In this document: positions 36,140-45,452 of the stretch, piece after piece
Layout: each line of letters begins with the position of its first letter
Position numbering within the stretch: the stretch's first letter is position 1
NCBI GenBank assembly: GCA_900759665.1
Contig: CAAEWE010000039.1
Coordinates: forward strand, 1 to 63,694
Direction: 5' to 3'
Length of the DNA: 63,694 nt
Origin: Lachnospiraceae bacterium
Lineage (GTDB): Bacteria > Bacillota > Clostridia > Lachnospirales > Lachnospiraceae
The notes under the pieces: generated by a model
What the model was told of the DNA's origin: nothing
The model's database searches: none
Seen by the model: the letters and a program-made list of their open reading frames with translations, nothing else
Translations under genes and position numbers: made by a program

Positions 36140-37245
36140 ACAGACACCTCCCAGCATAAAAAGCCCTCCGGCACTTCTTTTCTTTCGTTTTCCCGGCAGA
36201 TAAAAATCCCGTATACCGGTTTTCCGTCTCCCCTTTGGGACTCTGCCACAGGAAGAACGTATCGAGGTTCATTGGCAGAAACGATCAGATAGCATCTCTG
36301 TACATCTCCGCTGTCGCCCATCTTTTTAAGTACTTCATCAAAGGGACAGATAAGCTGCCCCACATCTGTCAGTGCAAGCTGCGTATCTAACACATCCAGA
36401 TGATTCCTGTGGTTTCCTGCATTGCAGCATATCTGTGTCCCCGAAAGAATATCTGCCATATTACTCTGCAGGGACACCGGAATGCCCCTGCGAAGAAGCT
36501 CTGCTGCCAGAGAGGATGCCACCGATATTGCCATCTCCTGCAGCTGCCTTTTGTGACCCTCATTGCGGCAGCTTCCGTCTAACAGAATACAGATTTCCTG
36601 GGAAAAGCTCGACTCATACATGTTAACCAGCAGCTTGCCTGCTTTGGCGGTACTTTTCCAGTTGATTCTCCTCATACTGTCTGTAGGGCGGTACTCTCTC
36701 ATCCCGCGAAATGCATAGGGATCCTCCTCCAGACGCTTTTGGGCCAGTAATTCTCCCTGCATCCGGCGGTACAGAATATCAAACCGGCTCACATCCCTTT
36801 TGCAGGGATACACATACAGACCAGTATGATTCTCCCTGCGTCCGGAACAGGTCTCTGCATAAAAGAAATCCCTCGCCAGAAGATCCACCGTATTGATCTC
36901 ATAATATCCCCGCCTGGACGGTATAAATTCCAGCGTTCTGGTGATCCTGCGGCGTCCTCCCGCTGCAAACAGATCTGTCCGGTAATAATGATCCGTCACA
37001 GAAGCATTGCCATCCTGCTCAAACAAAAAGGTGGCGGAGGTTTGAAATTTCACCTGAAGAGAGGGCAGAGGCATACGCTTATCATTCACCACCGTCTCTT
37101 CCAGCCGGCACCGCTGCCCGGCATCGACCCCTCTCCGGTCAAATTTCAGATGTACCTCCAGACCCTGATCCCAATGCTTCCGAAAATATTTCTGCTCTGC
37201 AAAAAACACCCAGACCGCTACAACTACTGCAATGAATAAAACCAC
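36136..37245 (-). CDS. DUF58 domain-containing protein
   Basis: A 369-residue protein with one N-terminal hydrophobic segment, a beta-rich extracytoplasmic-looking region, and the DUF58 core around residues 180-240 (EDPYAFRGMREYRPTDSMRRINWKSTAKAGKLLVNMYE), in which YRPTDSMRRINWK is the family signature. A VWA-like fold follows (ILLDGSCRN). DUF58 proteins are encoded beside MoxR ATPases and act with them in assembly or envelope processes not fully defined. It follows the MoxR gene by 4 bp. Confidence 0.92.
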   Translation of the reverse strand: MVLFIAVVVAVWVFFAEQKYFRKHWDQGLEVHLKFDRRGVDAGQRCRLEETVVNDKRMPLPSLQVKFQTSATFLFEQDGNASVTDHYYRTDLFAAGGRRRITRTLEFIPSRRGYYEINTVDLLARDFFYAETCSGRRENHTGLYVYPCKRDVSRFDILYRRMQGELLAQKRLEEDPYAFRGMREYRPTDSMRRINWKSTAKAGKLLVNMYESSFSQEICILLDGSCRNEGHKRQLQEMAISVASSLAAELLRRGIPVSLQSNMADILSGTQICCNAGNHRNHLDVLDTQLALTDVGQLICPFDEVLKKMGDSGDVQRCYLIVSANEPRYVLPVAESQRGDGKPVYGIFICRENERKEVPEGFLCWEVSV

Positions 37246-37249
37246 ACAC

Positions 37250-38224
37250 TCACCTCGTCCATTCCTCTGTAGGTACCGGAATCCTGCCGAGGATTTCCTC
37301 CAGAATCTCTCCGGTACTGCCTCCCTGTCCTGTCCGATACGACATGATCCTATGTCCCAAAACCGGTATACACAGTTCCTTTACATCATCCGGCGTCACA
37401 TATTCCCTTCCCCGGATCGCTGCATATGCCTGCACACAATGAAGATATGACAGTGTTCCTCTGGGATTGACTCCCATCATCAGCGAGGAATGCTCTCTGG
37501 TCGCCTGAATGATCTGAACCAGATATTTCCCCACGCTCTCGCTGACATAGATCTGACGGCAGGTTTCCTGCATCTGCAGCACCTCCTCACAGGAGCAGAC
37601 CGGGGTAAGCTCTGCGAGAGGATCCTGCGTCCGGTACCGTTCAATGATCATCAGTTCCTCCTCCATGGCAGGATATCCCATGGAAAGCTGCATGGCAAAA
37701 CGGTCGATCTGTGCCTCCGGCAGCGGATATGTTCCTGCCGTTTCCACCGGATTCTGTGTTGCGATCAGGAAAAACGGCCGCTTCATGGGCCTGGTAACGC
37801 CATCTACCGTCACCTGGCGTTCCTCCATGCATTCCAACAGACTCGACTGTGTCCGCGGGGTCGCCCGGTTGATCTCATCCGCCAGAAGGATATTACAAAA
37901 AACCGGTCCTGCCGTAAACTCAAATGCTCCCTTATCCTGCCGGTAAATATTTAATCCGGTTACATCCGAAGGAAGGAGATCAGGCGTAAACTGGATCCGC
38001 CCAAACTCTGCGTCCAGAGAAGCCGCCAGAGCCTTTGCCAGCTTTGTCTTCCCGGTACCCGGCATATCCTCCAGAAGCACATTTCCTCCCGCCAGAAATG
38101 CCGCCATGATTTTCTGAAATACCTCCTCTTTTCCGATGATCACCTTGGATACGTTGTTTTGTATCGCCTGCACCTTTCCGGCAATCCGTGCTGCTTCCAC
38201 TTCCATCTGCATATCTGCCACCAT
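37250..38224 (-). CDS. MoxR-family AAA+ ATPase
   Basis: A 324-residue AAA+ protein with Walker A EDMPGTGKTKLAKAL, MoxR-specific FGRIQFTPDLLPSDVTG, Walker B ILLADEINRATPRTQSSLLE, sensor 1 IATQNPVE and the C-terminal lid GVNPRGTLSYLHC. MoxR ATPases act as chaperone-like partners of VWA/DUF58 proteins. The exact start is uncertain: GAAGGGA abuts ATG 38224, and ATG codons at 38212 or 38206 are also plausible. It heads the DUF58/DUF4129 cluster. Confidence 0.93.
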   Translation of the reverse strand: MVADMQMEVEAARIAGKVQAIQNNVSKVIIGKEEVFQKIMAAFLAGGNVLLEDMPGTGKTKLAKALAASLDAEFGRIQFTPDLLPSDVTGLNIYRQDKGAFEFTAGPVFCNILLADEINRATPRTQSSLLECMEERQVTVDGVTRPMKRPFFLIATQNPVETAGTYPLPEAQIDRFAMQLSMGYPAMEEELMIIERYRTQDPLAELTPVCSCEEVLQMQETCRQIYVSESVGKYLVQIIQATREHSSLMMGVNPRGTLSYLHCVQAYAAIRGREYVTPDDVKELCIPVLGHRIMSYRTGQGGSTGEILEEILGRIPVPTEEWTR

Positions 38225-38304
38225 TCCCTTCTTTTATTTTATCTGCTTCTTGTCGGTGTTCGGCGGGCCAGGTTTGTCCCTGACTTCATCTTATCACAGA
38301 GTGC

Positions 38305-38326
38305 AAAAAGGGGCAAACCGCTTTTT
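38305..38326 (-). terminator. terminator after the ABC transporter operon
   Basis: AAAAGCGG/CCCCTTTT with one mismatch forms a short hairpin ending in a T-run on the minus strand, 50 bp past the permease stop codon. It separates the ABC transporter from the MoxR cluster. Confidence 0.5.
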
Positions 38327-38375
38327 GATCAGACGGCATGCCCATTTCTGCATTTATAGTTTATATTTTTTTGTC

Positions 38376-40697
38376 TTATTCCACATTCTTTAATGCCTCA
38401 TCCATCGGTATCTTTCCTATCTTATGCATCTGCATAACAGCAACCACAAGATAGGAAAGGATTGCCAGCACAAAGCACTGTATGTATGTTTTCGTAGAAA
38501 TTCCAAACGGGATCCAGCCACTGTATCCCTTCATAAAGGCTACAAAGATCAACTGGATCAGCTCAGTCACCAGCACAAAGCTGATGATCACTGCCAGAAG
38601 AACCACCCAGGAGGTCGCCACCAGATAAAGCTTTCCAATCTCCCGATCCTCATATCCCAGGATCTTTACCATGGATATCGAGGTAGAGTTTCTTTCCAGA
38701 ATGATCCTGGTCAGCAGATAAACCACCATGATAAACATGACCACAGCAAATGTTTCCACGATCGTAAACATATCTCCCATGGATACTTTAAGCTGATCTG
38801 CCATCTTGGTCATATCCTTCTCGGTTACGCAGCTAAAGATCTTGTTATCACTGATATCTGTTATTTTGCTGTTTGAGAAATATGCACTGTAATACTCTTT
38901 GTCCACATCAAAAATATCCTCATAATAGCTGTGGCTCAGATATACACCGATGGTTGTGGGACTGTCCAGAATCCCTCTGACCTGCAGTTTGATCAGCTTA
39001 TCCTCGTACTGCTCCTTTAACAGAAATTCATCCCCATCCTTAAGCTTGTACTTTTCAGCCATACCACTGGAGATCACAGCACCCTTCCGGGGCAGATCCA
39101 TTTTAATATAGCGGCTGTCATCAAAGATGCCATAGACTGTTACCGCCTCCTGATTATAGCCATCTGCATAGGTATTCATGGTACATACCGCAAACTTCTC
39201 CGCATCTTTGTTGGAGGTTCTTGCATCCCCTTTGAGCATATACTGATATTTTGATACCATATGATCTCTGGAGATCCTGGATACATTATTTAAGAGCGGC
39301 ACAAACATCATGCCAAACAACAAAATCGTTGATGCCACAAACACACCAAAGATCAGAGTCAGATAACCGGATATATTCTGCAGGATGATCCGGAGACGGA
39401 ACCGGTTAAAGAAACTAAAATGAGGCAGCTTCACCGCTTTTTGCCGTTTACTTTTTGTGAGATCCCTGCGGATAAACTGAAGCGGAGAATATTTCAATTT
39501 GCGCATCAGGGTAATTCCTGTCACCACAAGCATCAGAATGACCGGCACAACCGTTGTCAGGATAAATGCCTGCTGATTCCAAAGTGTTTTATATTTCGGC
39601 AGACTGTAGCTGGAATAATAGAGATTGGCGATCACGCCCTTCATATATGTATATCCCAGAATATTTCCGATCAGCGCCGCTGCCAGGGTCACGATGACCG
39701 GCATGGAAATATAATGACGGAACAGCTCTGCTCTGGTATATCCGGAAGCCCGGAGCGTTCCGATCACCGTAGACTCCTTCGTGATCGTATGGCTGATGGT
39801 CACACCAAAGATAAAAGCCAGAACTGCGATCAGAATATACAGAAATGCCAGCATGGAGCCGCGGTCACTTCCCAGATCGTCTCCCGCAAAATTCATAGCC
39901 TGATTGGTGTAACGGGGAACAAAATCGTCAATCCCGTTGTCCATATTCAGGACTCCCAGCATGGAGCCAAGTGCCGTAGCACCGCCACCCTCACCGGCAG
40001 CCTCAACCACCGTATCCATCAGATCATCAGACCATTTCTTTTCCTCGGCATCATCGGCCGGGTCCCCGGCATTATAGGTCCACGCATAATTGTAAACAAG
40101 ATTCCTGCCGGAAAGAGCGTTAAATTCACTTTTCGTTCCCATTGCAACACCAAAATTCACAGAATCAAACATCATGTCGGAATTATTCTCAAACATGGTA
40201 GTATAATCCGAAAAGGAAACAAGTCCTGATACTGTATATGTCTTTCCGTCAATCCTAAGCGTATCCCCGGTTTTTGTCTTATTATTGTCCGCAAACATTC
40301 TGTCAATGACAAGCTCATTGTCCTTTGCCGGCAGCTTTCCGTCCATAATACAGACCTTGTTGATCTCATCCCGGCTCTCATAGATACGAAGGGTCTTTTC
40401 CTTCTTATCCGTTCCGGTATAGCTGCGCTGCACATAAAAATCAGGATAAATGGTGACATCATCCTTTTCTATTTTCTGAACAGCCTTTTCATTCATCTCC
40501 TGCTTCAGATGAAAATGACCATTTTCCACATGATATTTCGCATATCTCTCATTGCAGGTCGCGATCATACTGTCACTTGCCACCAGATCCCCGGACTCCA
40601 GACCGATGGTCATGATCATAAACAGAAAGATCACGGCATATTTTCCGAATTCTGTCCGTAATTCCCGGAACAGACGCTTATTTAATGGATTTTTCAT
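38376..40697 (-). CDS. ABC transporter permease, FtsX/MacB-type
   Basis: A 773-residue permease. A first transmembrane helix near residue 20 is followed by a large extracytoplasmic domain (about 40-280). Three helices with the FtsX-like core (AFIFGVTISHTITKESTVIGTLRASGYTR) come next, then a further helix, a second external domain, and a final three-helix FtsX repeat (MVKILGYEDREIGKLYLVATSW). The fold is mechanotransmission-type, not channel-type; family members drive efflux of peptides or antimicrobials. Its start overlaps the ATPase stop codon by 1 bp. The substrate is unknown. Confidence 0.92.
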   Translation of the reverse strand: MKNPLNKRLFRELRTEFGKYAVIFLFMIMTIGLESGDLVASDSMIATCNERYAKYHVENGHFHLKQEMNEKAVQKIEKDDVTIYPDFYVQRSYTGTDKKEKTLRIYESRDEINKVCIMDGKLPAKDNELVIDRMFADNNKTKTGDTLRIDGKTYTVSGLVSFSDYTTMFENNSDMMFDSVNFGVAMGTKSEFNALSGRNLVYNYAWTYNAGDPADDAEEKKWSDDLMDTVVEAAGEGGGATALGSMLGVLNMDNGIDDFVPRYTNQAMNFAGDDLGSDRGSMLAFLYILIAVLAFIFGVTISHTITKESTVIGTLRASGYTRAELFRHYISMPVIVTLAAALIGNILGYTYMKGVIANLYYSSYSLPKYKTLWNQQAFILTTVVPVILMLVVTGITLMRKLKYSPLQFIRRDLTKSKRQKAVKLPHFSFFNRFRLRIILQNISGYLTLIFGVFVASTILLFGMMFVPLLNNVSRISRDHMVSKYQYMLKGDARTSNKDAEKFAVCTMNTYADGYNQEAVTVYGIFDDSRYIKMDLPRKGAVISSGMAEKYKLKDGDEFLLKEQYEDKLIKLQVRGILDSPTTIGVYLSHSYYEDIFDVDKEYYSAYFSNSKITDISDNKIFSCVTEKDMTKMADQLKVSMGDMFTIVETFAVVMFIMVVYLLTRIILERNSTSISMVKILGYEDREIGKLYLVATSWVVLLAVIISFVLVTELIQLIFVAFMKGYSGWIPFGISTKTYIQCFVLAILSYLVVAVMQMHKIGKIPMDEALKNVE

Positions 40698-41395
40698 TAC
40701 CAGTCTAACTCCTCTGCTGAAATCTTGTTTTCGTTGCGGTAAGCCTTTCGTATCTTTCCGTCACGAAGCTTGACAACGGTATCAGCCATCTCCTTGATAG
40801 CATCATTATGGGTTACCATGATCACCGTGTTGCCATACTTCTGATTGACATCACCGATGAGCTTTAAGATTTCCTTTGATGTGGTGTAATCCAGTGCACC
40901 GGTCGGCTCATCACAGAGCAGAATATCCGGATTTTTCACAAGGGCACGTCCGATCGAGGTTCTCTGCTGCTGTCCACCGGAAAGCTGGTTCGGAAGCTTG
41001 TGGCGGTGCTCATATAAACCAAGCGTATGTAAAAGCTCATCAATATCCAGAGGCCTGTCCGACAAATAAGCTCCTACTTCAATATTTTCCTTGATATTCA
41101 GATTCGGGATCAGATTATACATCTGAAAAACGTAACCCAGATGTTCTCTGCGGTAACGGGTAAGACGCTTCTCCGTCATATCCATCATTTTCTCTCCGTG
41201 AATGGAAACAGATCCGGAATCCGGCGAATCAATACCTCCAATAATATTTAACAACGTAGACTTACCGGACCCGGAGGGTCCAAGCAGTACACAGATCTCG
41301 CCCTTCTCCACATTCAGATCGATTCCCTTTAACACCTGCACCCTGCTGTCTCCCTGTCCAAAACTTTTTTTCAGGTCACTAATTTCAAGAAACAT
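40697..41395 (-). CDS. ABC transporter ATP-binding protein (LolD/MacB-type)
   Basis: A 232-residue ATPase with Walker A GPSGSGKST, Q-loop VFQMYNLIPNL, ABC signature LSGGQQQRTSIGRAL, Walker B ILLCDEPTGALD, and H-loop IMVTHN. The sequence places it with the MacB/LolD class, which pairs with FtsX-type permeases; that partner overlaps it directly. ATG at 41395 has GGAG 6 nt upstream and is preferred over the ATG 12 bp before it. Confidence 0.95.
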   Translation of the reverse strand: MFLEISDLKKSFGQGDSRVQVLKGIDLNVEKGEICVLLGPSGSGKSTLLNIIGGIDSPDSGSVSIHGEKMMDMTEKRLTRYRREHLGYVFQMYNLIPNLNIKENIEVGAYLSDRPLDIDELLHTLGLYEHRHKLPNQLSGGQQQRTSIGRALVKNPDILLCDEPTGALDYTTSKEILKLIGDVNQKYGNTVIMVTHNDAIKEMADTVVKLRDGKIRKAYRNENKISAEELDW

Positions 41396-41476
41396 ATTAT
41401 TCTCCATTCTCCCCTTATTTTCTCGGGGTTAGCCTTTTCTAACTTCATAATTATATCATCCTTTCCTCCATAATAC

Positions 41477-41514
41477 AAAGAGTGCTATTGATAATAATGA
41501 TCAATAGCACTCTT
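41477..41514. terminator. strong hairpin terminator between two minus-strand genes
   Basis: A perfect 16-bp stem AAAGAGTGCTATTGAT with its complement and a 7-nt loop. It lies downstream of the lysine-tailed membrane protein gene ending at 41560. The T-run is better on the plus strand (CTCTTTTTCTG) than on the minus strand (CTCTTTGTATT), so it may work in both directions. Confidence 0.7.
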
Positions 41515-41559
41515 TTTCTGTAACGATTTAGAAAAAACTTCTCTGTACCGGAAAATGAG

Positions 41560-42039
41560 TTATTTCTTTTTCCCTTTCTTTTTGGATTTCGCTTCCTTTT
41601 TCTGTTCCTGTTTCTCCTGTTTTGCATCTTTTTTCTGCAGCTTTTCAATGACCTTGGTATACTTTGCATAAAGCGCATCCACCTGCTGGGAATACCCGTT
41701 GAGCCTCTGGGTTGCTGCTGCCATATCCTCTTGTGTCATTCTGGCTGCATATGCCATACCGTGCACCTCATTGACTCCCTGCCACAACTCGTCAAAACCT
41801 TCCTCTTTTGAGGTATTCCCCTGCTTCTTCAGGATAGCCCTCTGGCAGTAGGTCAGACGCTCCAGAACCTGATCTGACTGTTCTTTTAACGGTGTCTTAT
41901 CCGCAAGATCCTCTACCGGTGCAGAAGTTTGTGCCGGATCTGTTCCCTTGTTCATCTGCTCCGTCAACACAAAATATGAGATCAGAGCGATCACAACCAC
42001 GATTACCGCAATCCATGTAAATTTTGTTTTATTGTTCAT
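41560..42039 (-). CDS. membrane-anchored protein with lysine-rich tail, unknown function
   Basis: A 159-residue protein with one N-terminal transmembrane helix (about residues 8-28) placing the rest outside. A helical middle region contains ERLTYCQRAIL, WQGVNEVHGMAYAA and a probable coiled-coil. The C-terminal 30 residues are almost only Lys, Glu, Gln and Ala and end in KKKGKKK. ATG at 42039 follows AAGGGG; a longer version starting 66 bp upstream has no site. No family is recognised. It is divergent from the secreted GH10-like gene. The basic tail could bind wall polymers or nucleic acid, which is speculation. Confidence 0.6.
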   Translation of the reverse strand: MNNKTKFTWIAVIVVVIALISYFVLTEQMNKGTDPAQTSAPVEDLADKTPLKEQSDQVLERLTYCQRAILKKQGNTSKEEGFDELWQGVNEVHGMAYAARMTQEDMAAATQRLNGYSQQVDALYAKYTKVIEKLQKKDAKQEKQEQKKEAKSKKKGKKK

Positions 42040-42114
42040 AATAAAAACCCCTTTTCTTTTTATATCCGTAACAGCATAGCACACCCCAAAAATCAAGTCA
42101 ATCATTTTACATAT

Positions 42115-42159
42115 TTAACACATTTGTAACATATATTTATGATAATCTTGATATCATAA
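42115..42159 (+). promoter_or_regulatory. promoter with operator-like inverted repeat, GH10-like gene
   Basis: TTAACA and TATGAT are separated by 17 bp (42115-42143). A perfect inverted repeat, TTATGATA-N7-TATCATAA, spans 42137-42159, covering the -10 box and the start site. A repressor bound there would block initiation. The regulator is unknown. Confidence 0.55.
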
Positions 42160-42199
42160 AGGAAGTTTCAGTGACACAATACATAAAAGGAGTTTTACT

Positions 42200-43324
42200 A
42201 TGACACAACGGGAATTTCGTCGAAAATCTTTTACTATCCTGGCATTATCGGTTCTTCTTCTGATCTGCATGATCTGGGATTCTGCCGCCTTTCACCGTTC
42301 CACCGGAGAAAGCAGCACCGCCAACGCACAAACCGCCAAAAAGGTATCCTCCGCCACCGGCTCCTCCATTTCCAAAGAGGTACAAGCCGTCTGGATCTCC
42401 TTTGGCGATTACAGATCGGCCGGTTTATACAACCGTTCCAAAAGTGCGTTTCAGACGAATGCCAGCCGGTATTTTAAAAAACTGAAAAAAGACGGCATCA
42501 ACACGATCTATTTCCATGTGGTTCCCTGCAACGATGCCATTTATCCAAGCAAATACCTGAAATGGAGTTCTTATATGTTTGAATCGGCACCGGATTACGA
42601 TCCTCTGGAAATTCTGGTAGAAACTGCCCATAAAAATAACATGACACTCCATGCCTGGTTAAATCCTTACCGCAAAAAAATGGGGGTCAGCTATAACCCG
42701 GGAGCTGCTTCTTCTCTGAACCGGATCAACCGGATCGTGAAGGAGATCATCACAAATTATGATGTTGACGGGATTCATTTTGATGATTACTTCTATCCGG
42801 CCAAAGCAAAGGGGGCACAGTTTCATTCTGTTTCTGTTGCCAAAAGAAAAAAGGTCATCAACAAAATGATCCGGACTATCTATCAGACCGTAAAAAGGCA
42901 GAGCCCTACGCTTCAGTTCGGCATCAGTCCTGCCGGAAACATCGAATATGCTGAAAGTCTTGGCTGCGATCTGGATACATGGCTCAGCAAGGATGGATAT
43001 CTTGATTATATTGTCCCTCAGATCTATTGGAGCGATCAGTACCGTCTGGGCGGCAAGGTAACCACTCTGTATACCAACCGTTTAAATAAATGGGTCAAAT
43101 TAAACCAGAACAACACGCCAATGTACATCGGTCTTGCCACATACCGTGCCGGCACCTACAGTTCCTCCGATCTGGGCTGGAAACGGAAAAACAATAATCT
43201 GGTCACCCAGATCAAAAAAGAAAAAGAAGCCGGCTGCAATGGCTTTGTGCTGTTTAGTTCCAGCTATATGTATCGCAGCCGCTCCTCCAAAGAAATGGAC
43301 AATTACAGAGATTACATCCAATAA
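42200..43324 (+). CDS. exported GH10-like (DUF187) family hydrolase
   Basis: A 374-residue protein with an N-terminal signal anchor (residues about 12-32) and a Ser/Thr/Ala-rich spacer. The domain begins VQAVWISFGDYRSAG and continues with DGINTIYFHVVPCNDAIYPS, LHAWLNPYR and VDGIHFDDYFYP, all typical of glycosyl-hydrolase-like family 10 (PF02638). ISPAGNIEYAE and DYIVPQIYW follow. Members are linked to cell-wall or polysaccharide cleavage. AAAGGAG lies 7 nt before ATG. Convergent with the HD-domain gene, with only 8 bp between stops. Confidence 0.88.
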   Translation: MTQREFRRKSFTILALSVLLLICMIWDSAAFHRSTGESSTANAQTAKKVSSATGSSISKEVQAVWISFGDYRSAGLYNRSKSAFQTNASRYFKKLKKDGINTIYFHVVPCNDAIYPSKYLKWSSYMFESAPDYDPLEILVETAHKNNMTLHAWLNPYRKKMGVSYNPGAASSLNRINRIVKEIITNYDVDGIHFDDYFYPAKAKGAQFHSVSVAKRKKVINKMIRTIYQTVKRQSPTLQFGISPAGNIEYAESLGCDLDTWLSKDGYLDYIVPQIYWSDQYRLGGKVTTLYTNRLNKWVKLNQNNTPMYIGLATYRAGTYSSSDLGWKRKNNNLVTQIKKEKEAGCNGFVLFSSSYMYRSRSSKEMDNYRDYIQ

Positions 43325-43332
43325 TAAGAGAT

Positions 43333-44025
43333 TTAACGTCCTTTCAAGACACTTGTGATCTGATATTCCAAAGCAAACATAACATGATCATATTCCGGAT
43401 ATGTCTGCCGGATATGCTCCATCAGGGGATAGATATATAACTCTGTCTCCGTTATATAAGCCTGCATGCGTTTTTCACGGAACACGCCAGCCATAGAGGA
43501 AACATTGTGGCAGCGGTCAAATACTTTCGCAATGCAGGCTTCTTTACTGTCACGAATCTGTTCCATATATCGTTTCATGGCTGCCTCCTTGCTCTCCCCC
43601 TCCCATCTGGTTTTTGTAATACATCTCACACCATGACGGACGTTTTCATTCACCCTCAGTTCGTCCGGACAAACCGGACAATCCTCACAGACATCATGCA
43701 AAAGCATCACGGCGAGCAGATCATCATCAGTGATCCCCAGAGCAATCCCATGCATCGCAAGGATCATCGGATGGATCACATACGGCAGCCCCTCTGCTCT
43801 TTTCTGCTCCTTGTGCATCTCCAATGCCGTATTTAATGCAGAAAGACTCTGTGTAAGTCCGTGAAGCCTGATATACTCCCGCAGATATTTTTCCATGTAG
43901 TCTGCATCTTCGCTGTACCATAATCTCAATTCATCCCTCTTTCTGCCGTTTTCACGGACTTCATGCTGTCTCACCACATATCCCGTAGCTTTTATCCCTT
44001 TATCCGATCCAAGACCGGTCAACAC
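43333..44025 (-). CDS. small HD-domain alarmone (ppGpp) hydrolase-like protein
   Basis: A 230-residue protein with RelA/SpoT-type HD hydrolase motifs but no synthetase or TGS/ACT domain. YVIHPM, LLHDVCEDC and FDRCHNVSSM correspond to the metal-binding His, HD(x)xED and D-x-x-HN motifs of SpoT/MESH1 hydrolases. The architecture is that of a small alarmone hydrolase. The start is uncertain: a GTG at 44025 lies 7 nt after the stop of the MATE gene, implying reinitiation, and later in-frame starts exist. Alarmone specificity is inferred from motifs. Confidence 0.75.
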   Translation of the reverse strand: MLTGLGSDKGIKATGYVVRQHEVRENGRKRDELRLWYSEDADYMEKYLREYIRLHGLTQSLSALNTALEMHKEQKRAEGLPYVIHPMILAMHGIALGITDDDLLAVMLLHDVCEDCPVCPDELRVNENVRHGVRCITKTRWEGESKEAAMKRYMEQIRDSKEACIAKVFDRCHNVSSMAGVFREKRMQAYITETELYIYPLMEHIRQTYPEYDHVMFALEYQITSVLKGR

Positions 44026-44032
44026 CAGCCGG

Positions 44033-45358
44033 CTATGCCTTTTCCTGCTGCTGTCCTTTGCTCCTGTTTTCCCACAAAAGCATTCCGGTCACCAGCAGCA
44101 GAGTGATCAATTCCGCTGCCATAAAGGAATACCATACTCCGGTCATCCCAAAGAAATGCGCCAGAACAAACGCACATAATATAATTGCCACCACACCTCT
44201 GGAAAAAGACGCGGCCAATGCCTGCAAGGCACAATCTGTGGCACTGAGATAACCGGTAGCCGTAATGTTGAGGCCCGCAAACAGAAATCCCGGAAAGTAT
44301 ATCCTGATTCCATCATACGCCAGATTTCTGAGTTCCTGCGATCCCTCACTGTTAAAGATGGCGATCAGAATATCGGTACCGATTCTTGTCCCTACAACCG
44401 CAAGCACAGCAATACAAAGAGAAGTCAATAATCCATACTTCAGAAGCTTTCCTGCAGACCTCCTGTCTCCTTTGCCGTAATAACTGCTGACCAGAGGCTG
44501 TGATCCCTGTGCTACTCCATTAAACATAGAAGTCGCTACGAGAACCAGATTAGCGATCACGCCGTACGCTGCCACCCCCACATTCCCGGCAAGACGCAGG
44601 ATCAAAAAATTAAAGGTTGTCGTTGTCACACCGGAGGAAAACTCCCCGATAAACGCCGGGGTTCCAAGCTGACAAGCCTGCACCAGCCGCTGCAGAGATG
44701 GTTTCTGCCACAAAAAACGAATCTGATTATCCCCCCGGATAAAATGGGTGCCGCAGACACAGGTACTGACAATCGGCGAGATCGCTGTTGCCAGAGCCGC
44801 ACCTGCCATCCCCATTCCCATAGGGAACATAAAGATATAGTCAAAGATAATATTAAACAAACTCCCCAGTAATGTAGCCACCATGGCTGTGGAAGGTGCA
44901 TTGTCATTTCGGACAAATGCATTCACCACGAAATTTATCATAAAAAACGGAGCAAACATCATAAAGATCCGGGCATAAGGAACGCCCAATGCAACAATGG
45001 AGGAATCCCCTCCCATTAATTTCAGAACGCGATCCGGAACGATCAGTCCGGCAAGAATAAACGGAATACTAATGATAATGGAACAAAAAATGGCATTGGA
45101 AAAAAAACAGTCACATACCGGATCCTTTTGTACCTTATAAAGTGTAAAACGGGTTGCAGACCCGGCTCCGATCATGGAGCCTATGGCATAGATCAGGTTG
45201 TACAACGGCAGACACAGATTCAACACCGTGATCCCATCCGCCCCTGCTGCTTTTGAAATATAAAATGTATCCGCTAAAATGTATATTGATATTCCCAGCA
45301 TCCCAAATATATTCTGCGAAACAAACTTCGTATACTGTCTACCCAGGCTCTGCGACAT
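44033..45358 (-). CDS. MATE-family multidrug/sodium antiporter
   Basis: A 441-residue membrane protein with about 12 hydrophobic segments in two homologous halves, each with MatE-like features (LYNLIYAIGSMIGAGSATRF near the start and GVAQGSQPLVSSYYGKGD in the second half). MATE transporters export cationic drugs or metabolites in exchange for Na+ or H+. No regulator is adjacent. The downstream HD-hydrolase gene starts 7 bp after it and is probably on the same transcript. Confidence 0.92.
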   Translation of the reverse strand: MSQSLGRQYTKFVSQNIFGMLGISIYILADTFYISKAAGADGITVLNLCLPLYNLIYAIGSMIGAGSATRFTLYKVQKDPVCDCFFSNAIFCSIIISIPFILAGLIVPDRVLKLMGGDSSIVALGVPYARIFMMFAPFFMINFVVNAFVRNDNAPSTAMVATLLGSLFNIIFDYIFMFPMGMGMAGAALATAISPIVSTCVCGTHFIRGDNQIRFLWQKPSLQRLVQACQLGTPAFIGEFSSGVTTTTFNFLILRLAGNVGVAAYGVIANLVLVATSMFNGVAQGSQPLVSSYYGKGDRRSAGKLLKYGLLTSLCIAVLAVVGTRIGTDILIAIFNSEGSQELRNLAYDGIRIYFPGFLFAGLNITATGYLSATDCALQALAASFSRGVVAIILCAFVLAHFFGMTGVWYSFMAAELITLLLVTGMLLWENRSKGQQQEKA

Positions 45359-45452
45359 TTTATCTGTTCATAATGCTGCGTTGGAAAGAAGCATTATTTT
45401 CCCTTTCGTTTTTATAAGTCCTGCGACTCGTTATAACTAGATTTTACTCATA

